DNA of 7,226 nt from Chloroflexota bacterium. Lineage in GTDB: Bacteria; Chloroflexota; Limnocylindria; Limnocylindrales; CSP1-4. The position numbers and the translations under genes were made by a program. The DNA lies in the NCBI GenBank assembly GCA_021786915.1, contig JAJYMP010000211.1, positions 1 to 7,226 on the forward strand, read 5' to 3'. Positions 1 to 6,286 of the stretch are shown here, piece after piece. The notes under the pieces were generated by a model. That model worked only from the letters and a program-made list of their open reading frames with translations, ran no database searches and was not told the origin of the DNA. Numbering within the stretch: the first letter of the stretch is position 1; every line of letters starts with the position of its first letter.

Positions 1-528
1 GCAGGTGCAGTCGCCCATCGCGACGCACCACTTGGGCTCCGGCATCTGCTCCCACAGCCGGAGCAGCGGACCGGCCATCTTCGTGGTGAGCGTGCCCGCC
101 ACGATCAGCACGTCCGCCTGGCGCGGCGAGGCGCGGAACGGGAACATGCCCCAGCGGTCCATGTCGTTCTTGGACGTCGCCGCGGACATCATCTCGATGG
201 CGCAGCAGGCGAGGCCCGAGAGCAGCGGCCAGAGGCTGTTCATGCGGATGAGGTCGATGATCAGGTCCGCCTTGGTGGGGATCACCTCGAGTTGGCCCCA
301 GCGCGCCGTGTCGGACAGCACCAGGTCCGAGTGCTCGAGCTCCCGGAGGTGCGTGAACGGGGCCGCGGTGCTCTCGTACGAATTGGGCCGGGCTGACGTC
401 CAGAGGGTGTTGGGCACGATGATCGGGGAGCTCACATCGCCGGGCGTGGCCTTGACCAGTGCCGCCTCGCCGCCGGGGGCCGAGTCCTCGGCGGCCTGCG
501 CGGCGCTCTCGGCGCCGTCGGGGGTCAT
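1..528 (-). CDS. nuoB: NADH-quinone oxidoreductase subunit B (NuoB), C-terminus off window
   Basis: NuoB is the peripheral-arm subunit of respiratory complex I that holds the terminal 4Fe-4S cluster N2, next to the quinone site. 176 residues are visible and the reading frame runs off the left edge. The core begins near residue 76 with RWGQLEV, then [17 protein letters not shown] gives the paired cluster cysteines C108-C109. [21 protein letters not shown] and [11 protein letters not shown] follow, giving the third ligand C174. The fourth ligand, in the usual PGCPP motif, would lie beyond the edge. An Ala/Glu/Pro-rich N-terminal extension makes the part before the CC pair about 45 residues longer than in E. 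coli. The ATG overlaps the nuoA stop (ATGA), the normal sign of translational coupling in a nuo operon. Extra cysteines C168 and C176 flank the third ligand. The identification is secure. Confidence 0.96.
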   Translation of the reverse strand, partial: MTPDGAESAAQAAEDSAPGGEAALVKATPGDVSSPIIVPNTLWTSARPNSYESTAAPFTHLRELEHSDLVLSDTARWGQLEVIPTKADLIIDLIRMNSLWPLLSGLACCAIEMMSAATSKNDMDRWGMFPFRASPRQADVLIVAGTLTTKMAGPLLRLWEQMPEPKWCVAMGDCTC

Positions 529-998
529 CGCCACGAGAGCACTCCCTTGCGCCACGCGTAGGCGAGTCCGAGCATCAGCACCGCCACGAAGATCAGCATG
601 CTCACGAACGGCACGAGCGAATTGGTCGCGGCGCTGAAGATCAGCGCCCACAGGAAGATGAACACGATCTCGACGTCGAACGCCACGAACATCAGCGCGT
701 AGATGTAGAACGAGATGCCGAACCGGGCGTGGCTGTCGCCGAACGTGTCGATGCCCGACTCGTAGGGGTAGCCCTTGTGCTCATCGCCGCGGGTCCGGTG
801 GGAGATCAGCCAGGCCAGCCCGATCGTCCCGAAGACGAACAGCGTGCCTGCGACTGCGAAACCCCCGACGTACCAGAGATTGCCCCAGAGCTGGTCCACG
901 AAGTCCTCGAGGTCGGACGCGGGCAGGTCCCGGAAGAGGGTCCCGGCCCTCGTGCGCGATGCGAAGTTGCCTTGGCGCGCGTGGGCATGCGCGCCCAC
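525..998 (-). CDS. nuoA: NADH-quinone oxidoreductase subunit A (NuoA)
   Basis: NuoA is a small membrane subunit of complex I, at the junction of the membrane arm and the quinone-binding peripheral arm. The 157-residue product has three hydrophobic segments (about 42-65, 95-119 and 129-150). The family loop [10 protein letters not shown] lies at 76-84, and the second helix carries the conserved acidic pair in FDVEIVFIF (D108, E110). The loop has Ser where mitochondrial ND3 has its Cys, which is common in bacteria. The chosen start is GTG at 998. It has no Shine-Dalgarno, but the first 33 codons show strong coding bias (about 90% GC at third positions) and an extended -10 lies just upstream. 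A shorter alternative is GTG at 899, preceded by GAGGA, which gives about 124 residues, nearer the usual length. The gene opens the nuo operon and overlaps nuoB by 4 bases. Confidence 0.94.
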   Translation of the reverse strand: MGAHAHARQGNFASRTRAGTLFRDLPASDLEDFVDQLWGNLWYVGGFAVAGTLFVFGTIGLAWLISHRTRGDEHKGYPYESGIDTFGDSHARFGISFYIYALMFVAFDVEIVFIFLWALIFSAATNSLVPFVSMLIFVAVLMLGLAYAWRKGVLSWR

Positions 999-1009
999 AA
1001 ACAGGAGCC

Positions 1010-1018
1010 ATTCTAGCA
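1010..1018 (-). promoter_or_regulatory. Extended -10 promoter for nuoA
   Basis: Read on the minus strand, TGCTAGAAT fits the extended -10 pattern TGnTATAAT with one mismatch. No convincing -35 box is seen at 16-18 bp spacing, which extended -10 promoters can tolerate. The predicted start of transcription is about position 1003. That leaves only 4-6 bases before the GTG at 998, so the nuoA message would be almost leaderless. This is a motif match by eye, not a mapped start. Confidence 0.5.
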
Positions 1019-1054
1019 GCGGAGACCCGGCGGGAGAGGTCGTGCAGCCCTTCG

Positions 1055-1099
1055 TGGCGGGCCGAGCGGACCTTTCAGATCCGCGTCAGCGGCCCGCCA
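1055..1099 (-). terminator. Two-part stem-loop between midA and nuoA
   Basis: The outer stem is 10 perfect base pairs, 1055-1064 with 1090-1099 (TGGCGGGCCG and its exact complement). A 1-by-5 internal loop separates it from a 7-bp inner stem, 1066-1072 with 1078-1084, which has one G-U pair in the minus-strand RNA. The terminal loop is UGAAA (1073-1077). It begins 73 bases after the midA stop and ends before the nuoA promoter, so it would separate the two transcription units. No run of U follows, so intrinsic termination is not certain. It could also be an RNA-stabilising or protein-binding element. Confidence 0.5.
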
Positions 1100-1171
1100 G
1101 TGCGCTGCTGGCGATGGCCTCGGCGAGCGGCCGGGATGCGCTCCAATCGGGCCCTGTCCCCGCGGTCTTCC

Positions 1172-2380
1172 TCAGCGGGCGGGGCTGCCCGGTCTGGCGA
1201 ACCTGCGCAGGGCGTCGAGGCGGACCCCCGCCGGAAGGCCGCGGCCGAACACGAGCACGCGGAACCCGCCGAGGCCGCTCGGGTCGAGGAGCCGGGCGAG
1301 GGCCGAGCGCAGCGTGAGCGCATCCTGGAGCGTGGCGCCCGCGCGGGCGAGGTAGCGGCTCGGCAGGTCGTTGCCCGCGGCCGCGAGCAGCTCGCCCGCG
1401 GTGGTCTCGCCGAGGGGCGCGAGCCCGGCCCGAGCCGCCGCAGCGCGGACCGCCGCGAGGTCCACGGTCGCCGTGATGTCCTGGCGACCGACGTGGCGGA
1501 ACGGGTCGGCCCCGACGGCGTGACGGGCGAAGACCCGCAGGGTGCCGGTCGGCCGTGACGCGCCGTGGAGGGCGGCCGGCTCGTCGGCGTAGTCGATGAG
1601 CACGAGGATGCCGCGGGCGAGGTGCCTCGCGGCGCCCGCCAGCCAGGCGTCGATGCCGAGGCAGACCTCGGTGACCTGGCCGTCGTCGAGCACGACGCCC
1701 TCAGCCTCGAGGCGCTCGGCGAGTCGTGGCGTCGTGGGCTTGGCCTCGAGGTGCACGAAGCGCCCAGTTCCGTCGAGCCCGACGAGCAGCTCGCGCAGGC
1801 CTCCGCGTCGGCCGACGACACGGTGGACCGGGAGTGCGTCCAAGACTTCGTTCGCGATGACTGCGCCTGCTTCGACCGGCTGGTCGGGAAGCTGGTCGTC
1901 CGCCAGGTGCGCCTCGAGGCCGTCCGCCGCCAGGCGCGACCGGAGCGTGGGCAGCCGGGCTGGCTCCACCTCGATCGGCCGGTAGCAGACCGCGTCGAGC
2001 ATCGGGCCGGCGTCGTCCCGGAGGCCGGCGAGCAGGCCTGCGGCGAGGGCGCCTGTCCCGGCGCCCAGCTCGGTGATCGTGAACGGGCTCGGGCGCTCGA
2101 GCGCGTCCCATGCCTGCGTCACCAGCCGGCCGAGCGCTGCGCCGAAGATCGGGTGTGCCTCGGGCGCCGTGATGAAGTCGCCCGCGCGCCCAGGCCCGGG
2201 CTCCTCCCGCCGGTAGTAGCCGTGGCCCGGTTCGTACAGGGCGCAGGCCATGAAGTGGGCGAAGGTGATGGGACCGTCGTGGCGGATCTCGTCGCGGAGC
2301 GCCTCGACGAGGGCCTCGTCCTCGCCCACCTGCTCGGGGTCGGGGAGCGGCTCGACGCGGTAGCCGGGCGTCCCGGTCAT
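1172..2380 (-). CDS. SAM-dependent methyltransferase, MidA/NDUFAF7 family (COG1565)
   Basis: The 402-residue protein belongs to the MidA/NDUFAF7 family (Methyltransf_28). Signature blocks appear in order: ITFAHFMACALYEPGHGYY (38-56), GDFITAPEAHPIFG (67-80), the SAM-binding loop ELGAGTG (104-110), IEVEP after the next strand (136-140), and ANEVLDALPVHRV (176-188), which is diagnostic for the family. Human NDUFAF7 is a mitochondrial complex I assembly factor that dimethylates an arginine of NDUFS2, the NuoD homologue. Here the gene lies directly upstream of nuoA on the same strand, with a 173-bp gap. A role in modifying or assembling complex I is therefore a reasonable inference, not a demonstrated one. 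The ATG at 2380 is chosen because the conserved N-terminal block follows it. No clear ribosome binding site precedes it. Length is close to the family norm, and no key motif appears missing. Confidence 0.9.
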   Translation of the reverse strand: MTGTPGYRVEPLPDPEQVGEDEALVEALRDEIRHDGPITFAHFMACALYEPGHGYYRREEPGPGRAGDFITAPEAHPIFGAALGRLVTQAWDALERPSPFTITELGAGTGALAAGLLAGLRDDAGPMLDAVCYRPIEVEPARLPTLRSRLAADGLEAHLADDQLPDQPVEAGAVIANEVLDALPVHRVVGRRGGLRELLVGLDGTGRFVHLEAKPTTPRLAERLEAEGVVLDDGQVTEVCLGIDAWLAGAARHLARGILVLIDYADEPAALHGASRPTGTLRVFARHAVGADPFRHVGRQDITATVDLAAVRAAAARAGLAPLGETTAGELLAAAGNDLPSRYLARAGATLQDALTLRSALARLLDPSGLGGFRVLVFGRGLPAGVRLDALRRFARPGSPAR

Positions 2381-2506
2381 GGCTCGTGGCTCGTCACGCC
2401 GTTGATGCTACTGGTGGTGCGGCCGGGCGGAGCGCCTCGCGCGGATGGGGGTATCGTCGGGCTCCATCATCCCTGGGGGTTGTCAGCCGAACAGGAGGTG
2501 GCGACC
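2381..2506. other. Divergent intergenic region between midA and folK
   Basis: This 126-bp gap must hold promoters for both divergent genes. On the minus strand, TAGCAT (2405-2410) is a weak -10 candidate for midA, about 24 bases before its ATG. On the plus strand, TATCGT (2452-2457) is a weak -10 candidate for folK. Neither has a recognisable -35 box. No strong palindrome or riboswitch-like structure was seen. Confidence 0.3.
2493..2498 (+). promoter_or_regulatory. Ribosome binding site of folK
   Basis: A perfect AGGAGG lies 8 bases before the GTG at 2507. It fixes that GTG as the start, although the frame stays open for more than 900 bases upstream, antisense to midA. Confidence 0.85.
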
Positions 2507-3109
2507 GTGGCTCGGGTGCGGGCGTACGTGGGGCTGGGCGCCAATGTCGGTGACGCCGCCGCCACCCTTGCCGATGCCGTGCGCGCCCTGGCGGCAGCGC
2601 CCGGCCTCCGGCTCCGCGGCGTGTCTCGGCTGTACGCCACCGCTCCGGTCGGGGTGCTCGACCAGCCGGAGTTCCGCAACGCGGTCGTGGCGCTGGACGT
2701 GGTGGTCGCGCCGGACGCGTCGCCCTCGGCAGCGGCGTCGGAGCTGCTGGTCGTGCTCAAGGACATCGAGCGTGCGTTCGGCCGCCAGCAGCGGGAGCGC
2801 TGGGGGCCGCGCGAGGTGGACCTCGACCTGCTGGTGTTCGGCCGCCACGCGATCTCGTTCGAGCGTCCCGAGGCGGGCAGGAGCGCGAACCCCGCCAAGG
2901 CCGCCCTGCCGCTGACGGTCCCGCACACGGAGGCGCGCCATCGCCTGTTCGTGCTGGCGCCGCTGGCGGACCTCGCGCCGCGACTGGTGCCGCCGGGCTG
3001 GGACGAGACGGTGCTCGCGGCGGCTGATCGGCAGCGGGCCGCGGAGGGCGATGCCGCCGCGCGGGCGGTGGCGGCGTGGAGCGGCGAGGGGTGGCGACCG
3101 CTCGGCTGA
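2507..3109 (+). CDS. folK: 2-amino-4-hydroxy-6-hydroxymethyldihydropteridine diphosphokinase (HPPK)
   Basis: HPPK transfers pyrophosphate from ATP to 6-hydroxymethyl-7,8-dihydropterin, the cytoplasmic folate step just before dihydropteroate synthase. The 200-residue product starts AYVGLGANVGD (6-16), followed by RLYATAPVGVLDQPEFRNAV (41-60). The signature block RERWGPREVDLDLLVFG spans 96-112. It contains R102 and the two magnesium-binding aspartates D105 and D107, which match R92, D95 and D97 of E. coli HPPK. The late motif LTVPH lies at 136-140. Relative to E. coli, about 14 extra residues sit between the signature and LTVPH, and there is an Ala/Arg-rich tail from about 165. The GTG start is set by a strong AGGAGG. 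No folB or folP is adjacent, so it appears as a stand-alone folate gene divergent from midA. Confidence 0.95.
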   Translation: MARVRAYVGLGANVGDAAATLADAVRALAAAPGLRLRGVSRLYATAPVGVLDQPEFRNAVVALDVVVAPDASPSAAASELLVVLKDIERAFGRQQRERWGPREVDLDLLVFGRHAISFERPEAGRSANPAKAALPLTVPHTEARHRLFVLAPLADLAPRLVPPGWDETVLAAADRQRAAEGDAAARAVAAWSGEGWRPLG

Positions 3110-3141
3110 GCGTCGCCCCGCAGCTTCCCAGCGGTCCCCGC

Positions 3142-3160
3142 CCCGTCGGCAGGTGACGGG
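3142..3160. terminator. Possible bidirectional terminator between convergent folK and pepE-like gene
   Basis: A perfect 6-bp stem CCCGTC/GACGGG (3142-3147 with 3155-3160) has a 7-base loop. It starts 32 bases after the folK stop and, on the other strand, 35 bases after the peptidase stop. The convergent arrangement calls for a terminator here, but the stem is short and has no T run on either side. Confidence 0.3.
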
Positions 3161-3195
3161 TCCCGGCGCGCGGCGAGCAGGGCCGGGCGCGGCGA

Positions 3196-3939
3196 TCAGG
3201 GCAGCTGGCGGACCGGCAGGGCGACTTCGGCCGAGCCCTCATCCGTCCGTGTGACCCGATAGCAGCCGGCGCCCTCGCGCTCGGTGACGCACTCAGTCAG
3301 CGTGGTGCCATGGAACACGAGCGCCGCCCCGTCATCGGCGGCCAGGCCGTCGGGCAGCTCGCCGGCGGCGATGAGGCGGTGGTAGAGCGGGCGCCGCCGC
3401 TCCTCGCCGTCGAAGTGGGGGCTGTTGCTGCCCGCCAGGATGCCAAGCCCGCCGCGATAGGGTGCGAGCTTCGGCCCGAACGAGTCCGTCGTCCCGCCCT
3501 CGAACCAGCACAGCGAGCCGGCCGAGATGCCGGCCATCACGACGCCCCGCTGCCACGCCGACCGGAGCGCCTCGTCGGCCCCGTGGATCCGCCAGATGGC
3601 GAGCATGTTCGCCGTGTTCCCGCCGCCGACGTAGACGGCATCCTGCGACCCGAGGCACTCGCCGATGTCCTCCACCTCGCGGTTGAACAGCAGCAGCTGG
3701 CTCGCCTCGGCCACGTCGTCCCAGGCGGCGTGGAACCTGGCGAGATAAGTCTCCGCGTCGCCACTCGCGGTGCCGATGAAGCAGACGCGGGGCCGGGAGG
3801 CGTCGCGCGCGCCTCGCCGGGCCGCCGCCTCGCGCGCGACTGACAGGACCAGCCCGTCCAGCGGCGAGAAGGAGTCGTTCATGCTGAAGCCACCGCCACC
3901 CATGGCGACGATCCGGCGCGGGTCGGAGGCAGCATTCAC
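3196..3939 (-). CDS. pepE: Peptidase E-like S51 family hydrolase
   Basis: The 247-residue protein resembles dipeptidase E, the S51 family with a class I glutamine amidotransferase-like fold. Known members cleave N-terminal aspartyl dipeptides in the cytoplasm. Visible motifs are IVAMGGGGFSM near the start (10-20), AVYVGGGNTANML (101-113), the nucleophile elbow GISAGS with S139 (137-142), and NSPHFDGEERR with the likely catalytic H175 (172-182). ADDGAALVF (201-209) completes the fold. Length suits PepE (about 230) better than cyanophycinases, which share the GxSAGx elbow; the exact substrate is uncertain. No signal peptide or membrane segment is seen. The start is GTG at 3939, whose GTGA overlaps the stop of the upstream methyltransferase gene by 4 bases. 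No Shine-Dalgarno is evident, so translation is probably coupled. The two genes form a tight operon. Confidence 0.85.
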   Translation of the reverse strand: MNAASDPRRIVAMGGGGFSMNDSFSPLDGLVLSVAREAAARRGARDASRPRVCFIGTASGDAETYLARFHAAWDDVAEASQLLLFNREVEDIGECLGSQDAVYVGGGNTANMLAIWRIHGADEALRSAWQRGVVMAGISAGSLCWFEGGTTDSFGPKLAPYRGGLGILAGSNSPHFDGEERRRPLYHRLIAAGELPDGLAADDGAALVFHGTTLTECVTEREGAGCYRVTRTDEGSAEVALPVRQLP

Positions 3940-4526
3940 AGCCGCACCGCCACGAGCTCGCCCCGCCCGATGGGCACGACCAGCCCCACCAGTCGCCTGT
4001 CCCCAAGCGCCGCGTCGCGGAACCCGGCGAGATCGGCCTCGTGCGACGTGAGGTTGTCTGCGACCAGCAGACCGCCTGGTCGGAGCGCCTCGATCGCCGG
4101 GCCCAGCGCAGCTAGGTAGTCGCCCTTCTCGGCGTCGATGAAAACGAGGTCCGCCCGGCCCGCGAACGCGTCCAGCCCCGCGAGCCCGTCCGCATGCCGG
4201 AGCTCGACAACGTCATCGACGCCAGCGGCCGCGAACGTCCGGGCCGCCAGCTCGACTTTCGCCGGATCGATGTCGAAGGTGACCACGCGTCCGCCCGTCT
4301 GGCGCGCGCCGCTGGCGAGGTAGAGGGCCGAATACCCGCTGCTCGTCCCCACCTCGACGATCGTCCGAGCGCCCGTCGCCACGATCAGCGTGGCGAGCAA
4401 CTGTCCGACCTCGGGCCGAATGGCGCGGAGGCGCTCCGCCTGCGGGGTGCCGTCGATGCGGTCTGCGGCGTCGCGCGCCTCGAGGGTGGTCATGACGGAG
4501 CGGACGCGGTTGGCGACGAGGTCCAA
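3936..4526 (-). CDS. SAM-dependent O-methyltransferase (catechol/caffeoyl-CoA type, Methyltransf_3)
   Basis: The 196-residue protein has the features of the cation-dependent class I O-methyltransferase family. The SAM loop is VEVGTSSGYSALYLA (57-71), and the ribose-binding acidic strand is FDIDPAKVELA (84-94). Likely metal ligands are D131 in VFIDAEKGDY and D157-N158 in LLVADN. The C-terminus VPIGRGELVAVRL is also typical of the family. Members methylate hydroxyls of catechols, phenylpropanoid-CoA esters or other small molecules; the substrate cannot be told from sequence. The start is TTG at 4526, supported by GGAGG six bases upstream and by no earlier in-frame start nearby. An internal ATG at 4493 would cut 11 residues. 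The stop overlaps the GTG of the peptidase E-like gene, so the two are co-translated. Length is slightly short for the family but the core is complete. Confidence 0.88.
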   Translation of the reverse strand: MDLVANRVRSVMTTLEARDAADRIDGTPQAERLRAIRPEVGQLLATLIVATGARTIVEVGTSSGYSALYLASGARQTGGRVVTFDIDPAKVELAARTFAAAGVDDVVELRHADGLAGLDAFAGRADLVFIDAEKGDYLAALGPAIEALRPGGLLVADNLTSHEADLAGFRDAALGDRRLVGLVVPIGRGELVAVRL

Positions 4527-4532
4527 CGGTGG

Positions 4533-4537
4533 CCTCC
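4533..4537 (-). promoter_or_regulatory. Ribosome binding site of the O-methyltransferase gene
   Basis: GGAGG on the minus strand lies six bases before the TTG at 4526. It favours this rare start codon over the internal ATG at 4493. Confidence 0.7.
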
Positions 4538-4577
4538 GGGTACGGCGTGATCCCGGTCAGCCTAGCGCGTCGCGCCG

Positions 4578-4607
4578 ACGACGCATCCGACACACGACGC
4601 ATCCGAC
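4578..4607. repeat. Two direct copies of a 14-bp sequence, 16-bp period
   Basis: ACGACGCATCCGAC occurs at 4578-4591 and again, identically, at 4594-4607. It lies in the 148-bp gap upstream of the O-methyltransferase gene. Downstream of it on the minus strand is a weak -10 candidate, TAGGCT (4559-4564), about 26 bases before where the message would meet the GGAGG. The repeats could be an operator or a simple local duplication. Confidence 0.6.
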
Positions 4608-4623
4608 GCCGACCCCGGATATC

Positions 4624-4637
4624 GGATCCCGGATCCC
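4624..4637. repeat. Tandem GGATCCC repeat
   Basis: GGATCCC occurs twice in tandem (4624-4630 and 4631-4637), preceded by the related CCGGATATC. It is in the same gap as the 14-bp direct repeats, just after the GGDEF/HD-GYP gene ends. No function is evident. Confidence 0.45.
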
Positions 4638-4674
4638 GTGAGGCCGGCCGAGGCATGCTCTCCGTCCACCGCCG

Positions 4675-6204
4675 TCAGACGGCGCGGCGCCTTGCTGCGT
4701 GGACCGCGTCGTGCAGCTGGGCCGTGGTCGGGGTGCGGCTGGCTGCGACACCCTGGGAATGCCCGGGCCACGCCTCGCGAACAGCCCGAAGCGAGGGGCT
4801 TGGAAGCGATTCGGGCTCCCACGGCACGCCGTCCGGGAACTGCTCCGCGAACACCTCGACCAGCTGGGGGTCGAACTGGACGCCCGCCATCCGGCGCAGC
4901 TCCTCGATCGCCGCCTCGTGCGAGATCGCCGCGCGATACGGACGGCCCCCGATCATCGCCTCGTACGCGTCGCAGATCGACACGATCCGTGCCCCGATGG
5001 GGATGTCCACTCCGGCGAGACCGTACGGATACCCCCGGCCATCGAACCACTCATGGTGGTGGAGCACGATCAGGGCCGCGTCGCGCAGAGCTCCCGCCTG
5101 CTCGAGGACCACATGGCCGATCTTGGGATGCTCGGTGACCACGCGCCACTCGGCAGGCCGCAGGTCCGCCGGTTTCGCGAGGATCTCCTCGGGGATGGCG
5201 ATCTTGCCGAGGTCATGCAGCAGGCTGGCCGTCCGGATCCGGTCGAGCTCGCCCACGGGCAGGTCGATCGCGCGAGCCAGGGCGATCGACCCCTCCGCGA
5301 TCAGTGTGGATGGCTTGCCCGCCCAGGCTGGGCGCCCGTCGAGCGATGCGAGGAGGGCCTCCTGGGCCGCTGCCATCGCGGCACGGCCAACATCGACGGC
5401 TGCCGATCGCGCCTCCGCGCGGATGGGTGAGCGGCGGACCGTGGCCTCGTCCCCGAGCTCCCGGAAGACGTACACGGTGTTCCGACCCAGCGCCTTGGCC
5501 GAGTAGAGGGCGGCGTCCGCGTCCCGGACGAGCGTATCCGCGCGGAGCAGCTCGCCTGGCCCGCCCGCGACGCCCGCAGAAACCGTGACCGTCGCCTCGT
5601 GCCCATCGAGCAGCCGGATCGGCGTCCCCGAGACCACGCGGCGGAGCTTCTCGGCGAGCGAGGCGGCCGCGTCGGCGTCGGTCTCCGGCAGGACCAGCAG
5701 GAACTCCTCGCCACCGAACCGGCCAACCATGTCGACAGACCGGATGTTCTTGGCGAGCCGCTGCGCCACCTGGCGAAGGGCCGAATCGCCGGCAACGTGC
5801 CCGTACGTGTCGTTGAGCCGCTTGAAGTGGTCGAGATCCAGCATCACGACCGCGAGCGGTCGCTTGTACCGCGCCGCACGCGTCAGCTCCTCGTCCACCC
5901 GGCTCAGCACGGCCTGGCGGTTGGGAACCGCGGTCAGCGGATCCACGGTGGCCAGCTCCCAGGTGGCTGCGACGCGGGCCGCGAGCTGCTCGAAGGCGTG
6001 GCGGAGATGCGGATCCTCGATTCCGGCGGCATCGGCAGCAGCGAGATCGGCCTTCCCGGCGGCCGTGGTCAGCCGCTCAGCGAGCCTCTGGATTTGCCGC
6101 ATCTGTCGCCGGACGACCAGGGCTGAGTAGCCGGCCGTTGCCGCCAGTCCCCCGACGAGCGCCACCAGCAGCCCGCCGACCATCAAGACCTCGAACGCGT
6201 CCAA
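4675..6204 (-). CDS. Membrane-anchored GGDEF and HD-GYP fusion (c-di-GMP synthesis/turnover)
   Basis: The 509-residue protein has one N-terminal membrane helix (about 5-31), a charged helical linker to about 80, then a GGDEF domain (85-250). Its active site is GGEEF (164-168), with D123 and N131-D132 in the LDLDHFKRLND block. The inhibitory site RSVD (155-158) lies the usual five residues before GGEEF, so product-inhibited diguanylate cyclase activity is expected. An HD-GYP domain (about 290-455) follows: LLHDLGK with H330-D331-K334, H359/H364, H383-H384-E385, GYP at 391-393, and D412. The position where the first HD-GYP histidine is expected reads KPSTLIA, with Pro298 in its place, so phosphodiesterase activity is doubtful. 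No separate sensor domain is seen. The TTG at 6204 has GAGGG six bases upstream. An ATG at 6183 preceded by GAGG is a close alternative. The tail after 460 looks disordered. Confidence 0.92.
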   Translation of the reverse strand: MDAFEVLMVGGLLVALVGGLAATAGYSALVVRRQMRQIQRLAERLTTAAGKADLAAADAAGIEDPHLRHAFEQLAARVAATWELATVDPLTAVPNRQAVLSRVDEELTRAARYKRPLAVVMLDLDHFKRLNDTYGHVAGDSALRQVAQRLAKNIRSVDMVGRFGGEEFLLVLPETDADAAASLAEKLRRVVSGTPIRLLDGHEATVTVSAGVAGGPGELLRADTLVRDADAALYSAKALGRNTVYVFRELGDEATVRRSPIRAEARSAAVDVGRAAMAAAQEALLASLDGRPAWAGKPSTLIAEGSIALARAIDLPVGELDRIRTASLLHDLGKIAIPEEILAKPADLRPAEWRVVTEHPKIGHVVLEQAGALRDAALIVLHHHEWFDGRGYPYGLAGVDIPIGARIVSICDAYEAMIGGRPYRAAISHEAAIEELRRMAGVQFDPQLVEVFAEQFPDGVPWEPESLPSPSLRAVREAWPGHSQGVAASRTPTTAQLHDAVHAARRRAV

Positions 6205-6286
6205 GTCGGTCCCTCGTCTTGGGTGCCCCGACCTCCCTCGAAGATCGTTCTGGCAAGCGTAGGCGTGGTGGGTGGCCGCGCCATGA

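Noticed and set aside
5..637. Plus-strand 210-residue frame over nuoB and nuoA
   Set aside because: The minus strand carries unmistakable NuoB and NuoA motifs with a 4-base overlap; the plus frame has none.
781..1011. Minus-strand frame starting with ATG at 1011, just upstream of nuoA
   Set aside because: It is out of frame with nuoA, Arg/Pro-rich, and its ATG falls inside the proposed -10 element.
2443..2468. GATGG/CCATC inverted repeat in the midA-folK gap as an operator
   Set aside because: Arms are only 5 bp with a 16-base spacer, which is expected by chance in this sequence.
1565..2506. Open plus-strand frame continuous with folK, which would make a 514-residue protein
   Set aside because: It is antisense to the conserved midA gene, shows no family motifs, and a perfect AGGAGG places the real start at 2507. 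The openness reflects high GC and few stop codons.
4529..5506. 325-residue plus-strand frame opposite the GGDEF/HD-GYP gene
   Set aside because: The composition is dominated by Arg, Ser, Ala and Pro with no recognisable domain, while the other strand encodes clear HD-GYP and GGDEF motifs.
5585..6130. Plus-strand frames of about 180 residues opposite the GGDEF domain
   Set aside because: They lie wholly antisense to a conserved domain and look like low-complexity shadows.
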